Origin: Ananas comosus
Taxonomy: Eukaryota; Streptophyta; Magnoliopsida; Poales; Bromeliaceae
Reading direction: 5' to 3'
DNA: 64,000 nucleotides
NCBI RefSeq assembly: GCF_001540865.1
Contig: NC_033640.1
Coordinates: 4,752,238 to 4,816,237, forward strand
Positions within the stretch are counted from its first letter, which is position 1. Every line of letters starts with the position of its first letter. This document shows, piece by piece, positions 53,803 to 64,000 of this stretch. Below the pieces are notes generated by a model, which worked only from the letters and a program-made list of their open reading frames with translations, had not been told where the DNA came from and searched no databases. The position numbers were made by a program, and so were the translations under genes.

Positions 53803-56800
53803 CTTTGAGCACGTGCGAAGAAGAGCGTACGGTCCACCCAAAGATGAGGCCTGCATTTTTTTTTAGTAAATAAGCTCAATTATTCGCGGACAATAACTAA
53901 AATCTAAAAACATATTTATTTTTAATTTTTTAGAAAAAAATACTATAAATTATTTTAATTTATTTTCAGCTATTTTCATTATTTATTTAATAATTCACAA
54001 ATAATTTTTAAAATTAATTAAGTAAAGATTATTACCGGGCCAAGTAACTCAAAAACAAAAAAGAGGGCATAGAGCTACCACATAGAAGAACGAACTCAAG
54101 CTGATATGACCACACTAAACTCTTGGTGCAAAGAAGAAGCTAACGACTAGATGTCACCGGAACGTATGCGGCACGCATCTCCTATTTTTCTTGTCATCTC
54201 CCATGAAAGGTTGAGACAGATAGAGAGAGATAAAAGGAGACCAGAGGGAGATAAAGGTTAGGAGGGGGGGAGAGAGAGAGGAGAGAGAGAGAGAGAGAGA
54301 GAGAAGAGAGAAGAGCAGGTGAGTGTTTAGGAGGGTTTCGTCGAGCAATTGAGCGCAAGGGAGGCGCTCCCAGGATTCGGTTTAGGAATGAAGGGAGAGC
54401 GAGTCAGAGAGGGAGAAATGGACATACATTGCTGATGTAAAAAATATCCGAATTTCGAGAGCTATATCCTATTTTTTTTAAATTTAAATTTCCTTTTAAA
54501 GTTTGAAAAAAATATTGAAAATAGCGGACATTGGATGATGCATAACTATTGAAGTGGAGGTAGGTTGCTCATGGTCTCTTCTAGATAGGGCTCGAGTATG
54601 AAGTCATCTACGACTTCTTAGTCAAGAGCAATGATTGGGTTAGTCGTTGAACAGTTGTGAGTACACTCCGACACATAGCTAGAACATTGCTTATCATACA
54701 TTGCCTATGCTGTGGATTTTATTTTGGCCAAATACTTCATATTAATCAGTTTCTTCATGTTTCATTTTTTTTTCTTACCTATTTTGTCGCTTTTCTCCTA
54801 TTGATTGCCTAGGGAAAACTGCCTTCGTTGTCTTGATGTACCCATCCAAAAACTTTTACAATTTCTCACATTCATTTATGGAGTGTTTCTAAGTGATCGA
54901 TGGGATATAAGTGAAGCAATGAAATGGAGTGAGAACAATTGCGATCGGCCTAAGAATAGATAGTCAGACCCATGCCGTTTTGGATAAAGAACAAAATGTA
55001 TTATTTTGTCAAAGGCCAATAATCGATAATTCTCATTGCTGAGTTGGAACTGATCCGAACGCCACTGAAAAGAGTTTCAGTAATATTATTTGACAAGCGA
55101 TCACAATATATCTCACTATTTCTATTATTAAATAGAACCTATGGGGTCCAGAGCAAATAAGAGGTTGCGACTCGATCGGATAGCTGGATTGCAATTTGAA
55201 TTGTCGGAGGAACGTTATTATCAATATGTTGATAATTGGACTAATTTGTAATTATTAAAATTAGTGGGCATTAAAGTACAAATGTTTGTAAGAGAGGACT
55301 TAGTAACAAATTAGTGAGTTTGTGAGAGGATTATGTGCAAAATTGTTATATTATTAAAATTGTAATTGATACAAATCATTAATTAGATTTAATCGATTGA
55401 ACAATTAAGGATAAAGATAAAAATAAATCTAGATTTATTCTTATCCTTAGTGGTTATAATATGATTATAAAAGGGGTGTTGATGCTAAAATTAAATTTAA
55501 ACACGTCGACCGTAAAACTCCACATATGAGCTAAAAGAAATAAGGACCAGTGTACACTAGGAGTCGTAATTGGGCGCACTGAAGGTCAGAAGCGGTAGGA
55601 CGGAAACGGTTAAGTAGTTGGGTCGCGTAACTTCCATATGAAGTGGGCATAACTTCCATGAGAATTGGGGCGTAATTTTCATGTAATCATGGACACCACT
55701 TCCACACTACTATGAACACCAAATAATGTGGGCTGATGAAGATATTATAAATAGTACTTTGAAGCCATGTAATAAGGGTCTTTCTCTCCCCTAAACGAGA
55801 AGACCACCGCATTTTCATACCTTTATTTTTCTGCATTATCGCTTTATTAGAAGTAGTACTACTTGTAATGCTTTACTTCTCGGCATTACTCGCTTTCGCT
55901 AAGGAGTATGTTTTAAGTTAGATCTCTGGAGTCTAATGCCCGCCACGGGCACACTCTGTTGTAATCTAGCATTTTCAGAAGTCGTATCCCTTCGGCACAC
56001 TTTGTTTTGATATTCAAACTTTAGTTTAATATTAAAGGGCATTGCTCTTTCAGCCGTCCAGTCACTTGTGCATGTCCATCTATTCGACTCACATCAACGC
56101 GAACGCCAAAAACTTGTGCAACTGTAAGGCATTCGCTCAATCTAGCCGAACTGCTCTACAGTAATGTGTCCTTCGAACTCGACTGGATAACGATCCCTCA
56201 TCAAGCCGAATCGCTGATAGCAGTCGAAGGGCGCAACTCGAGGGTCATTAAATCGTATGCCAGCTCCGCATCCCTACACTATATTCCCGAGGAGATCTTT
56301 TACCATGTGTCGAGGATAGGACAAAAAATTCGGCCTCCCAACAATTTTTGGCATACGCAACAGTGTGACACACTCAAAGGTATTCCATCTAAGACTTTGT
56401 CCTATTAGCTGACGATAATGTTCATGAACTCCGGAATAGAAGGGCCATTCCCAGGCTTCAGGGAATGACCATTAGTAGCGCCGAAAATGCGAATGAGAAG
56501 CAGGTGGTACTAGCATGTTTCAGAGAGACTAGTGAAGCAGTCGCTCATCAAGATCCGAGTCTAACTCAGCATTGGCCATATGACCCGAGTCATTGTAAAC
56601 TTAGATGTAAAATATCCATCAAGAGTCCGCGCTCAAACTAGACACGGTTGTGCTGGAATGAAAAATAAATTGTTCAAGGATCAGATAGTTTTTACCCAAA
56701 TGACACCACTACGACGGGGCAACAGGGCCCTAAATGTGGGCCGGATGCACAAATCCCATCACGCCGCGGTATCACAGCCGCAACACAAATGGCACATTTC

Positions 56801-57260
56801 CAGGCTGCTTATAGGCCAGTGAATATAAAGGCCGCCCACAGCTTGGAGATGGCAATCGGCGTTTACTCCTTTATACCAACTTACCCAACCAAAACGTGGG
56901 GCGTAAAAGACTGGGGGGTAGAGCTCCGAATATGCAGAGGAGTAACCCTATTATACCGAATTCGGTCTACCCGCAAGACCGAATGTAGTACAAGCACAGG
57001 TTTCCTTTGGGCAAAGGTGAAAAACAAAAGAATAATGAAAATATAAGTACGGATTGAAGAAGCCATCCGAAATACTTCGCAGGGCGCAGGCCGGCAATGC
57101 GGTCTGTGTTTTAGATCTCCTTGATCCCGCGAACAGATTTGACGTGGACATTCTTATCCGGCAACTGGAAAATGCCGAAGTTCGACAAAGTTTCAGGGCG
57201 CTGAGACTGAGAATATGTCTACATATAGCCCGGTTAGCAGCCCAAATGTAGAAGAAGCGA
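53803..57260. repeat. Indel-ridden duplicate of the 57467-60836 locus
   Basis: All landmarks of the downstream locus are repeated in order: gtgcgaagaagagcgtacgg, a (GA)n tract near 54265, tttagaagtagt, LTR start TGTTGATGC (55477), LTR end CCCAACA (56343), primer site and gag start. The two share the substitutions that distinguish this 5' LTR from the 3' LTR at 61636, yet this copy has extra or missing single bases throughout. It is best read as an unpolished second assembly of the same locus. No gene call should be taken from it. Confidence 0.75.
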
Positions 57261-57285
57261 NNNNNNNNNNNNNNNNNNNNNNNNN
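57261..57285. other. Assembly gap of 25 N
   Basis: It joins the end of the indel-ridden copy (in the gag region of the TR-GAG element) to the start of the cleaner copy. Confidence 0.95.
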
Positions 57286-57466
57286 CAAGCCGAGCTATAA
57301 GTCGAGCGAGCTCGAGTCGAGTTTTAATCTACTCGGCTCGAACTTGTTTTTTTTTCGAGCTTTAAGTAAAGTTCGGCTCGAACTCATAATGAGCCGAGCG
57401 AGTTTAATCCGAGCTTTTCGAGCTAGCGAGTGGATTTTCTTTTTTTTTTTTCTTTTTTCCCTCTCC

Positions 57467-57920
57467 TTTTGAGCAAGCGTGCGAAGAAGAGCGTACGGTC
57501 ACCCCAAGATGAGCCTCATTTTTTTTTTGAGTAAATAACTCAATTATTCGCGGACAATAACCTTAAATTCTAAAAACATATTTTATTTTAATTTTTTAGA
57601 AAAAAATACGTATATGAATTATTTTATTTATTTTCAGCTATTTTATTTATTTATTTAATAATTCACAAATAATTTTTAAATTAATTAATAAAGATTATTA
57701 CCCAAGTAACTCAAACAAAAAAGAGGGCAGAAGGCTTACCACAAGAAGAACAACTCAAGCTGTAGATCCAACTAGAACTTTGGTGCCCAAAAGAAGAGCT
57801 AACCCTAGATGTCGCCATTGCGGCACCATCTCCTATTTTTTCTTGTCATCCTCCTCATGAAAGGGTGAGACAGATAGAGAGAGATAAAGGAGACGAGAGG
57901 GAAGATAGAGGTTAGGAGGG

Positions 57921-57968
<48 letters not shown>

Positions 57969-58856
57969 AGGTGAGTGGGGTTTAGGGTTTCGTCGAGCAA
58001 TTGAGGCAAGGGAGCGGCTCAGGATTCGGTTTAGGAATGAAGGGAGAGCGAGTCAGAGAGGAGAAATGGACATACATTGGATGTAAAAAATATCCGAATT
58101 ATCGAGAGCTATATCCTATTTTTTTTAATATTTAAATTTCCTTTTAAGTTTGAAAAAATATTCGAATAGCGGACATTGGATGATGCATAACTATTGAAGT
58201 GGGGTAGGTTGCTCATGTCTCTTCTTAGATAGGGTCTCGAGTATGAGTCATCTACGACTTTTCTTAGTCAAGGCAGATGATTGGGTTAGTCGTTGACACA
58301 TTGGTACACTCGACACATAGCTATAACATTGCTTATCATACATTGCCTATGCTTGTGGATTTTATTTTGCCAAATACTTCATATTAATAGTTTCTTCATG
58401 TTTCATTTTTTTTTTTACCTTATTTTGTCGCTTTTCTCCTATTGATTGCCTGGGAAAAGCTTGCCTTCGTTGTCTTGATGTACCCATCCAAAAACTTTAC
58501 AATTTCTCACTTTCATTTTATGGGATGTTTTCTAAGTGCATCGATGGGATAAGTTGAAGCATGAAATGGAGTGAGAACAAGTTGCGATCGGCCTAGAATA
58601 GATAGTCACACCCATGCCTTTTGGATAAAGAACAAATGTATTATTTTGTAAAGGCCAATAATCGATAATTCTCATTGGGCTGAGTTGGAACTGATCCGAC
58701 CCACTGAAAAGAGTTTCAGTAATATTATTGACAGCGATCACAATATATCTCACTATCAAATAAAATAGAACCTATGGGGTCAGACAATAAGAGGTTGCGA
58801 CTGATCGGATAGCTGGATTGCAATTTTTGAATTGTCGGAGGACGTTATTATCAATA
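57467..58856. other. Non-coding sequence upstream of a copia-type LTR
   Basis: Contains (GA)n at 57925-57967 and a ggtttagggtttcgtcgagc segment. No domain is recognised on either strand. The last 200 bp (from about 58680) could belong to the copia-type LTR that follows. Confidence 0.4.
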
Positions 58857-59105
58857 TGTTGATAATTGGACTAATTTGTAATTATTACAAATTAGTGGCA
58901 TTAAAGTACAAATGTTGTAAGAGAGGACTTAGTAACAATTAGTGAGTTGTGAGAGGACTTATGTGCAAATGTTATATTATTAAATTGTATTGAGTACAAA
59001 TCAATTTAAATTAGGATTTAATCGATTGAACCAATTAAGGATAAGATAAAAATAAATCTAGATTTATTCTTATCCTTAGTGGTTATAATATTATTATAAA
59101 AGGGG

Positions 59106-59947
59106 TGTTGATGCTAAAATTAAAATTAACACGTCGACCTAACTCACATATGAGCTAAAGAAATAAGGACAGGTGGTACACTAGGAGTCGGTAATAGGGC
59201 GCCTGAAGGTCAAGAGCGGTAGGCGGGAACGGTTAAGTAGTGGGGCGTAACTTCCATATGAAGTGGGGCATAACTTCCATGAGAAGTGGGGCGTAATTTT
59301 CATGATCATGGCTACACCACTTCCCCCACTACTATAACCAACCAATAATGTGGGCTGATAAGATATTATAAATAGTAACTTTGAAGCCTGTAATAAGGGT
59401 CTTTCTCTCCCCTAAACGAGAAGACCACCGCATTTTCAATACCTTTATTTTTCTGCATTTATCGCTTTTTTAGAAGTAGTCTACTTGTAATCTTTTACTT
59501 TCTCGCATTTACTGCTTTCCTAGGAGTAGTTTTTAAGTTAGATCTCTGGAGTCTATATGCCCCACGGGCACACTCTGTTGTAATCTAGATTTTCAGAGTC
59601 TGTATGCCCTTCGGGCACACTTTGTTTTGTATGAGTTCCCAACTTTAGTTTAATATATAAAGGCATTTGGCTCTTTCAGCCGATCAGTCACTGTGCATTC
59701 CATCTATTCGGCTCATCAACCGACCCAAAACCTTGTGCATTCTGTACATTCGGCTCATCTAGCCGAACCTGCTCTACAGTAATTGTCTTCGAACTCGACT
59801 GATCCGATCCCTCATCAGCCGAATCGCTTGATCCAGTCGAAGGGCGCAAACTTCGAGGGTCATTAATCGTAGCCGCTCCGCATCCCTACACTATTCCCGA
59901 GGGAGATCTTTTACCAGGTCGAGGATCAGGACGTTCGGCTCCCAACA
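59106..59947 (+). repeat. 5' LTR of the TR-GAG element (842 bp)
   Basis: TGTTGATGC to GGCTCCCAACA. Compared with the 3' LTR it carries mostly C-to-T and G-to-A differences. It contains a triplicated gtggggcgtaacttccat phrase near 59245-59305 and a TATA-like tattataaatag at 59354-59365. Confidence 0.85.
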
Positions 59948-59970
59948 ATTTTTGGCACGCCCAGTGGGAC
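59948..59970 (+). other. Primer binding site of the TR-GAG element
   Basis: atttttggcacgcccagtgg follows the LTR. TGGCACGCCCAGTGGGA-like primer sites are typical of non-chromovirus (Tat/Athila-related) plant gypsy elements and differ from the tRNA-Met site used by A, B, D and G. Confidence 0.7.
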
Positions 59971-60009
59971 ACACTCAGGTATTCCCAATCTAGACTTTGT
60001 CCTATAGCT

Positions 60010-61560
60010 GACGATAATGTTATGAACCTCCGGAATAGAGCCATTCCCAGGCCTTCAGGGAATGACCAATCTAGTAGCGCCGAAAATGCGAATGAGAATC
60101 AGGTGGTACTACCTGTTGCAGGAGAGACTAGTGAACAGTCGGCTCATCAAGATCCGAGTCTAACTCAGGCACTTGGCCATATGACCCGAGTCTTGTAAAC
60201 TTTAGATTAAAATATCCATCAAAGTCCCGCTCAACTAGACACGGTGCTGGAATGAAAATATTGTTCAAATCAGATAGTTATTTACCCGAAATGAGCAACC
60301 ATACGAGGGGCAACAGGGGCCCCTAAATGTGCCGGTGCAACAAAATCCCATCACGCCGGCGGTCTCACAGGCGCAACCACAAATGGCACATTTCCAGGCT
60401 GCTTATAGGCCAGTGAATATAAAGGCCGGCCCACAGTTGGAGATGGCATCGGGTTTACCTCCTTTACCAACTTACCAACCCCAAAACGTGGGCGTAAAGA
60501 CTGGGGGGTAGGCTCCGAATATGCAAGGAGTTAACCCTATTATACCGAATTTCGGTCTACCGCAAGGACCGAATGTAGTACAAGCACAGGTTTCCTTTGC
60601 AGGGAAACAATAATGAAATATAAGTACGGATTGAAGAAGCCATCCGAAATACTTTCGGAGTTGGCGCAAGGCCGGCAATGCGGTCTGTGTTTAGATCTCC
60701 TTATCCCGCGAACATCGACGTGGAGCATTCTTATCCGGCAAACTGGAAAATGCCGAAGTTCGACAAGTTCTCGGGCGATGAGACCGAGAATATGGTCTAG
60801 CATATAGCCCGGTTCACAGCCCAATGTAGAGAAGCGGCCGCTGACTCATTTTTGAAACTTCGATTATTTAACACGTCGTTAACTAAAACGGCGTTTACTT
60901 GGTATACAAGTTTATCAGCCAATTCCGTCCAAGATTGGGATGAATTGGAAAGAAAATTTCATGAGCAATTCTATAGGTCGGAGCCACAATTATCGATTGC
61001 CGACTTGGCTTTATACCGACAAAAGTCAGGTGAAATGGTCGAAGAGTATTTGAACCATTTCAAAATAGCCAAAACCCGGTGCTTTATGAGAATCCCGGAA
61101 TCAGAGTTTGCCAAAATGGCGTTAAATGGTCTGCATTTTTAAGATAAAAGACCATTTCAAAGATAAGTATTTTTCTAACCTATTTGATCTAGATGTTCGA
61201 GTTGCCCAATATGAGCAATTTCGGAAGAAAAGTGAGGACAATCGGCTGCAATGGAGCTGATATAAAAAGCAAAGCAAAGGCAAAGAGAAATTCTTGATAG
61301 AAAAACAGTCGATTCAAGAAGAGCCGAGCCAATCGAGTGAAAGTGAAGAATCGGCTGATGAAGCCGAGGTATATGCGGTTGGTAAAGAGCCGCTTTCTTC
61401 AAGGAGAATTCTTGATAGAAGAACATTCGGTTCAAGAAAAGCCGAACCAATTGAGTAAAAGTAAAGAATCGGCTGATGAAGCCAAGGTATATGCGGCTGG
61501 GATGATAACGAGCCATTTTCTTTAAGCCAACCAAAACCAGTGAAACTAAAGCTTGGGTCT
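60010..61560 (+). pseudogene. gag of the TR-GAG element
   Basis: The N-terminal half (about 60010-60850) is in several frames, partly because this stretch belongs to the poorly resolved duplicated locus. From 60852 a clean 96-codon frame gives a retrotransposon gag (capsid) domain: LRLFNTSLTKTAFTWYTSLS, DWDELERKFHEQFYRSEPQL and LYRQKSGEMVEEYLNHFKIA. A frameshift near 61141 leads to KYFSNLFDLDVRVAQYEQF. The tail holds a 118-bp tandem duplication rich in Glu/Ser/Lys (61291 and 61409). No zinc knuckle and no pol follow. The product would supply or mimic capsid for an element that relies on an autonomous partner. Confidence 0.8.
61291..61526 (+). repeat. 118-bp tandem duplication in the TR-GAG tail
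   Basis: ttcttgatag starts at 61291 and again at 61409, and both units run through gaatcggctgatgaagcc to atatgcgg. It lengthens an acidic, low-complexity gag tail. Confidence 0.8.
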
Positions 61561-61635
61561 CGGTTGTGCCATTGGCAGTCGATTTGGCACCAATAGTCAT
61601 CCGAATGTTCATTCGAAAGACTATTAGGGGGGCAT

Positions 61636-62478
61636 TGTTGATGCCAAAATTAAAATTAACACGCCGACCTAACCTACATATGAGCTAAAGAAATAAGGAC
61701 ACGTGGTACACCAGGAGTCGGCAATAGGGCGCCTGAAGGTCAAGAGCGTTTAGGCGGAAACGGTTGAGAAGTGGGGCGTAACTTCCATGTGAAGTGGGGC
61801 GTAACTTCCATGAGAAGTGGGGCGTAACTTCCATGATCATGGCTACACCACTTCCCCCACTACTATAACCAACCAATAATGTGGGCTGATAAGATATTAT
61901 AAATAGTAACTTTGAAGCATGTAATAAGGGTCTTTCTGTCCCCTGAATGAGAAGACCGCCGTATTTTCAATACCTTTAATTTTCTGCATTTATCGCTTTT
62001 CTAGGAGTAGTCTACTTGTAATCTTTTACTTTCTCGCATTTACTGCTTTCCTAGGAGTAGTTTTTAAGTTAGATCTCTGGAATCTGTATGCCCCACGGGC
62101 ACACTTTGTTGTAATCTAGATTTTCAGAGTGTGTATGTCCTTCGGGCACACTCTGTTTTGTATGAGTTCCCAACTTTAGTTTAATATATAAAGGCATTCG
62201 GCTCTTTCAGTCGATCAGTCACTATGTATTCCATCTTTTCGACTCATCAGCCGACCCAAAACCTTGTGCATTCTATACATTCGGCTCATCTAGCCGAACC
62301 TGCTCTACAGTAATTGTCTTCGAACTCGGCTGATCCGATCCCTCATCAGCCGAATCACTTGATCCAGTCGAAGGGCGCAAACTTCGAGGGTCATTAATCG
62401 TAGCCGCTTCGCATCCCTACACTATTCCCGAGGGAGATCTTTTACCAGGTCGAGGATCAGGACGTTCGGCTCCCAACA
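61636..62478 (+). repeat. 3' LTR of the TR-GAG element (843 bp)
   Basis: TGTTGATGCC to GGCTCCCAACA. It is the cleanest copy of this LTR in the window and therefore the best reference for judging errors in the two upstream copies. Confidence 0.88.
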
Positions 62479-62885
62479 ACGGGTTATATCTCTCTTTATA
62501 AGATACGAGAGATTTTTAAAAACCCTAGCTATTATCTCTCTCATTCTCTCTCTTCTTTTCTTCGATCCTCTAGCAAGAAAGACGTCTTTTGTAAGGGAGC
62601 TAGCACCATGGTGAGGACATCGATCAAATAAGCAATCTCATGTGGATACTTATAGAGGCTGGACGCTTGTGTGGCTTCAAGAGAACCAATTCCACGATCA
62701 TCAAAGTGTGATGAGGATCCACTCGTGGAAAGGTGAAGATTAGATCTTCCATTTTTTTTTTTTAATCTTAAACAACATGAGGGATTCTATTTGTGTGGTT
62801 TTAGAGATCGGATCTCGAGATTTTAAAAATCAAATTTGTTAGAATTTTTTTTCCACTGCGCTTAATCGCACGCAATTTTCTAACA

Positions 62886-63240
62886 GTATAAAGTAAGCAT
62901 ACTTGGGTAGTTTGTCCACTATCATCTATGATGTATCGTGTCTGCCCTAAGATCGTGGTCGCCCAGCAACAAAGTCCGTTGTGATCATATCCTACTTCCA
63001 TACTGGGATTGAAAGATTTTGCAACTTGCCAGCTGGAAGACGATGCTCAGCTTTTACTTGTTGACAAATTAAACACTGAGTCACAAATTCTCTAATGTAG
63101 TTCTTCATCCAGACCACCAATAGTTTACCTTTAAGTCCTTACACATCTTAATACCTCAGGGATGTATACAGTATAAGGAGAATTGAGAGCTTCTCTCAAA
63201 ATCTCTTTGCGGAGCTCGGAATTGTAAGTACTGAGATTTT
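62886..63240 (-). pseudogene. Ty3/gypsy integrase remnant
   Basis: The minus strand shows, with stops and shifts, a zinc-finger end (CLICQQVKAEHRLPAGKLQN-like) around 63040-63110. Integrase core remains follow at 62886-63000 (ITTDFVAGRPRS, then MIVDKLPKYAYFI). It is much more decayed than A, B or D and is cut at 62886 by the copia-type LTR. Confidence 0.65.
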
Positions 63241-64000
63241 TACAGTGCAACTAAACTCTCTGTTGATGATGTTTATGTGTGTAATTTAATTACATAAGCA
63301 CTCGTTGTAAGATGTGGATCCCGAGGATCTAAAAGGTAAGTAACACCTAGAGGGGGGTGAATAGGTGTAAATCCGGCAAACTCGAAAAATCTCGATGCAA
63401 ACAAAACGAAATAGCGGAAATTAAGGAAGCACACCGAGAATTTAATGTGGGAAAACTCCAATTCGGAGTGAAAAACCCACGAGACCGATCACGCAAAGAA
63501 AATCTACTAAGAAAACTTGAGTACAAGTGATTTCAACAAAAACACACGACTCAATTTACCAATTTTTCGTTGATGGTGATCTTTGCCGGTCCTCGATCGA
63601 TAGGAATCAAAAACGTTAGGATCAGATGAAGATTCAGAAGATTTGTATATTTATTCGATACACCCAGTAGATTTTAATTCCAAAACTTATAAAATGGTTA
63701 AGATTTGGGATGTTTGAATTAAGAGAGGCAAAGTTACGAATCTACTCAAAGATCGTTAGCTGTAGCCGAACTAAGAAGCTACAATGAGTTATTAAGAATG
63801 CTCTTAGTTCATCTACAAACTATTTTCCACTTGAGGGTATCGAATACCAAAAGTTTTCAATTTAGTGGTGTTTAGAAGCTAAGATGTTCGAGGCCTTCCT
63901 CCAAGCCGCGCACCTAAAGCACACTTCGGCTTCTAAGCCACCTGCGAAGCTCCTCAACTCCGCAACTGCGACGCTCCTCAACGTCGTTCCAGCTAACCAT
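63241..64000. other. Unassigned retrotransposon-like sequence
   Basis: The phrases gatgtggatcccgaggatct and cacctagaggggggtgaata, and a taatgtgggaaaactccaa segment, recur in plant LTR elements, but I cannot assign a family. The end (63905-64000) shares cacctaa/cttctaag words with the first 140 bases of the window. No ORF with a known domain is seen. Confidence 0.35.

Larger units (their letters stand above)
59106..62478 (+). mobile_element. Gag-only LTR retrotransposon (TR-GAG type), 3.4 kb
   Basis: The LTRs are 842 bp (59106-59947) and 843 bp (61636-62478), TGTTGATGC...CCCAACA. A primer site atttttggcacgcccagtgg and a purine tract ttaggggggcat (61624-61635) flank an internal region of only 1.69 kb, which encodes gag and nothing else. 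The size and content fit the TR-GAG class of non-autonomous elements. The flanking bases agggg and acggg match at four of five positions, so the target duplication is imperfect. Confidence 0.85.
58857..62885 (+). mobile_element. Copia-type LTR remnant split by the TR-GAG element
   Basis: The left part (from TGTTGATAATTGGAC at 58857 or earlier, to 59105) and right part (62479-62885) together resemble a plant copia LTR of about 0.65 kb or more. The right part has a TATA-like tttataaga, a ctctctcattctctc tract and the characteristic end cactgcgcttaatcgcacgc ... ctaaca. What follows at 62886 is a minus-strand gypsy integrase remnant, not a primer site, so this is a solo LTR. The start is uncertain because no matching target duplication was found (caata versus gtata). 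Confidence 0.55.

Noticed and set aside
55477..56343. A second, independent TR-GAG insertion
   Set aside because: This LTR copy shares the private substitutions of the 59106 copy and differs by scattered indels, so a duplicated assembly of one locus is more likely.

Overview
This window is intergenic, repeat-dense nuclear DNA of a flowering plant. It is most likely a monocot with a large genome: chromovirus-type Ty3/gypsy elements are nested in one another, and there is a Mutator-like element, a TRIM and a gag-only LTR element. I found no intact host gene, no tRNA or rRNA gene and no CRISPR array. The exact species cannot be read from the sequence. Two N gaps (34232-34331 and 57261-57285) and one single N (23434) show that this is a draft-quality region.

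Layout. 1-2577: AT- and pyrimidine-rich debris with a 492-bp-period direct repeat. 2578-9180: old, internally deleted minus-strand Ty3/gypsy element G, with gag, RT, RNase H and integrase remnants and a long LTR that runs up to element A. 9181-32354: plus-strand chromovirus A, with a 2679-bp 5' LTR and a truncated 3' LTR. A was split in its protease by chromovirus B (13628-26896, 5-bp TSD atttt). B was in turn hit in gag by an antisense solo LTR (16751-19377, TSD aaacc). 32355-34231: rearranged fragments of a third LTR family (C), then a gap. 34332-39022: minus-strand element D, of which gag, the start of protease and one LTR survive. 39023-40670: more C-type LTR ends. 41085-43452: antisense solo LTR E. 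44478-45300: copia integrase remnant. 45365-49362: Mutator-like element with a perfect 9-bp TSD. Nested inside it are a TRIM (153-bp LTRs, TSD aaaat) and a solo LTR F (TSD ccttt), and it carries what looks like a captured short-chain-dehydrogenase gene fragment. 50408-53506: transposon with roughly 0.7-kb terminal inverted repeats. 53803-60836: the same 3.4-kb locus assembled twice across an N gap; the first copy is full of small indels. 59106-62478: a gag-only LTR element (TR-GAG type) inside a copia-type LTR, followed by copia/gypsy debris.

The LTRs hold the most interesting biology. Although they belong to several families on both strands, those that are complete enough to check share the same architecture. 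Where the U3 survives, there is a cluster of ACCGGT-centred palindromes just upstream of a TATA-like box in A, B, D, E, F and the solo LTR in B. Then comes a GAG|GTRAGT-like splice donor. A 1.0-1.8 kb stretch follows, holding in several LTRs an ATGAGAA/TTCTCAT hairpin and in most a CTCCGGAG palindrome. Next is a stem-loop whose stem is kept by compensatory changes, and last a pyrimidine tract ending in CAG|AG. I read this as a conserved 5'-leader intron lying inside the LTR, followed by the tRNA-Met primer site and gag. This is an inference from sequence alone. All pol genes here are dead: six of the stops come from C-to-T or G-to-A changes in pol, as expected of methylated, silenced elements.
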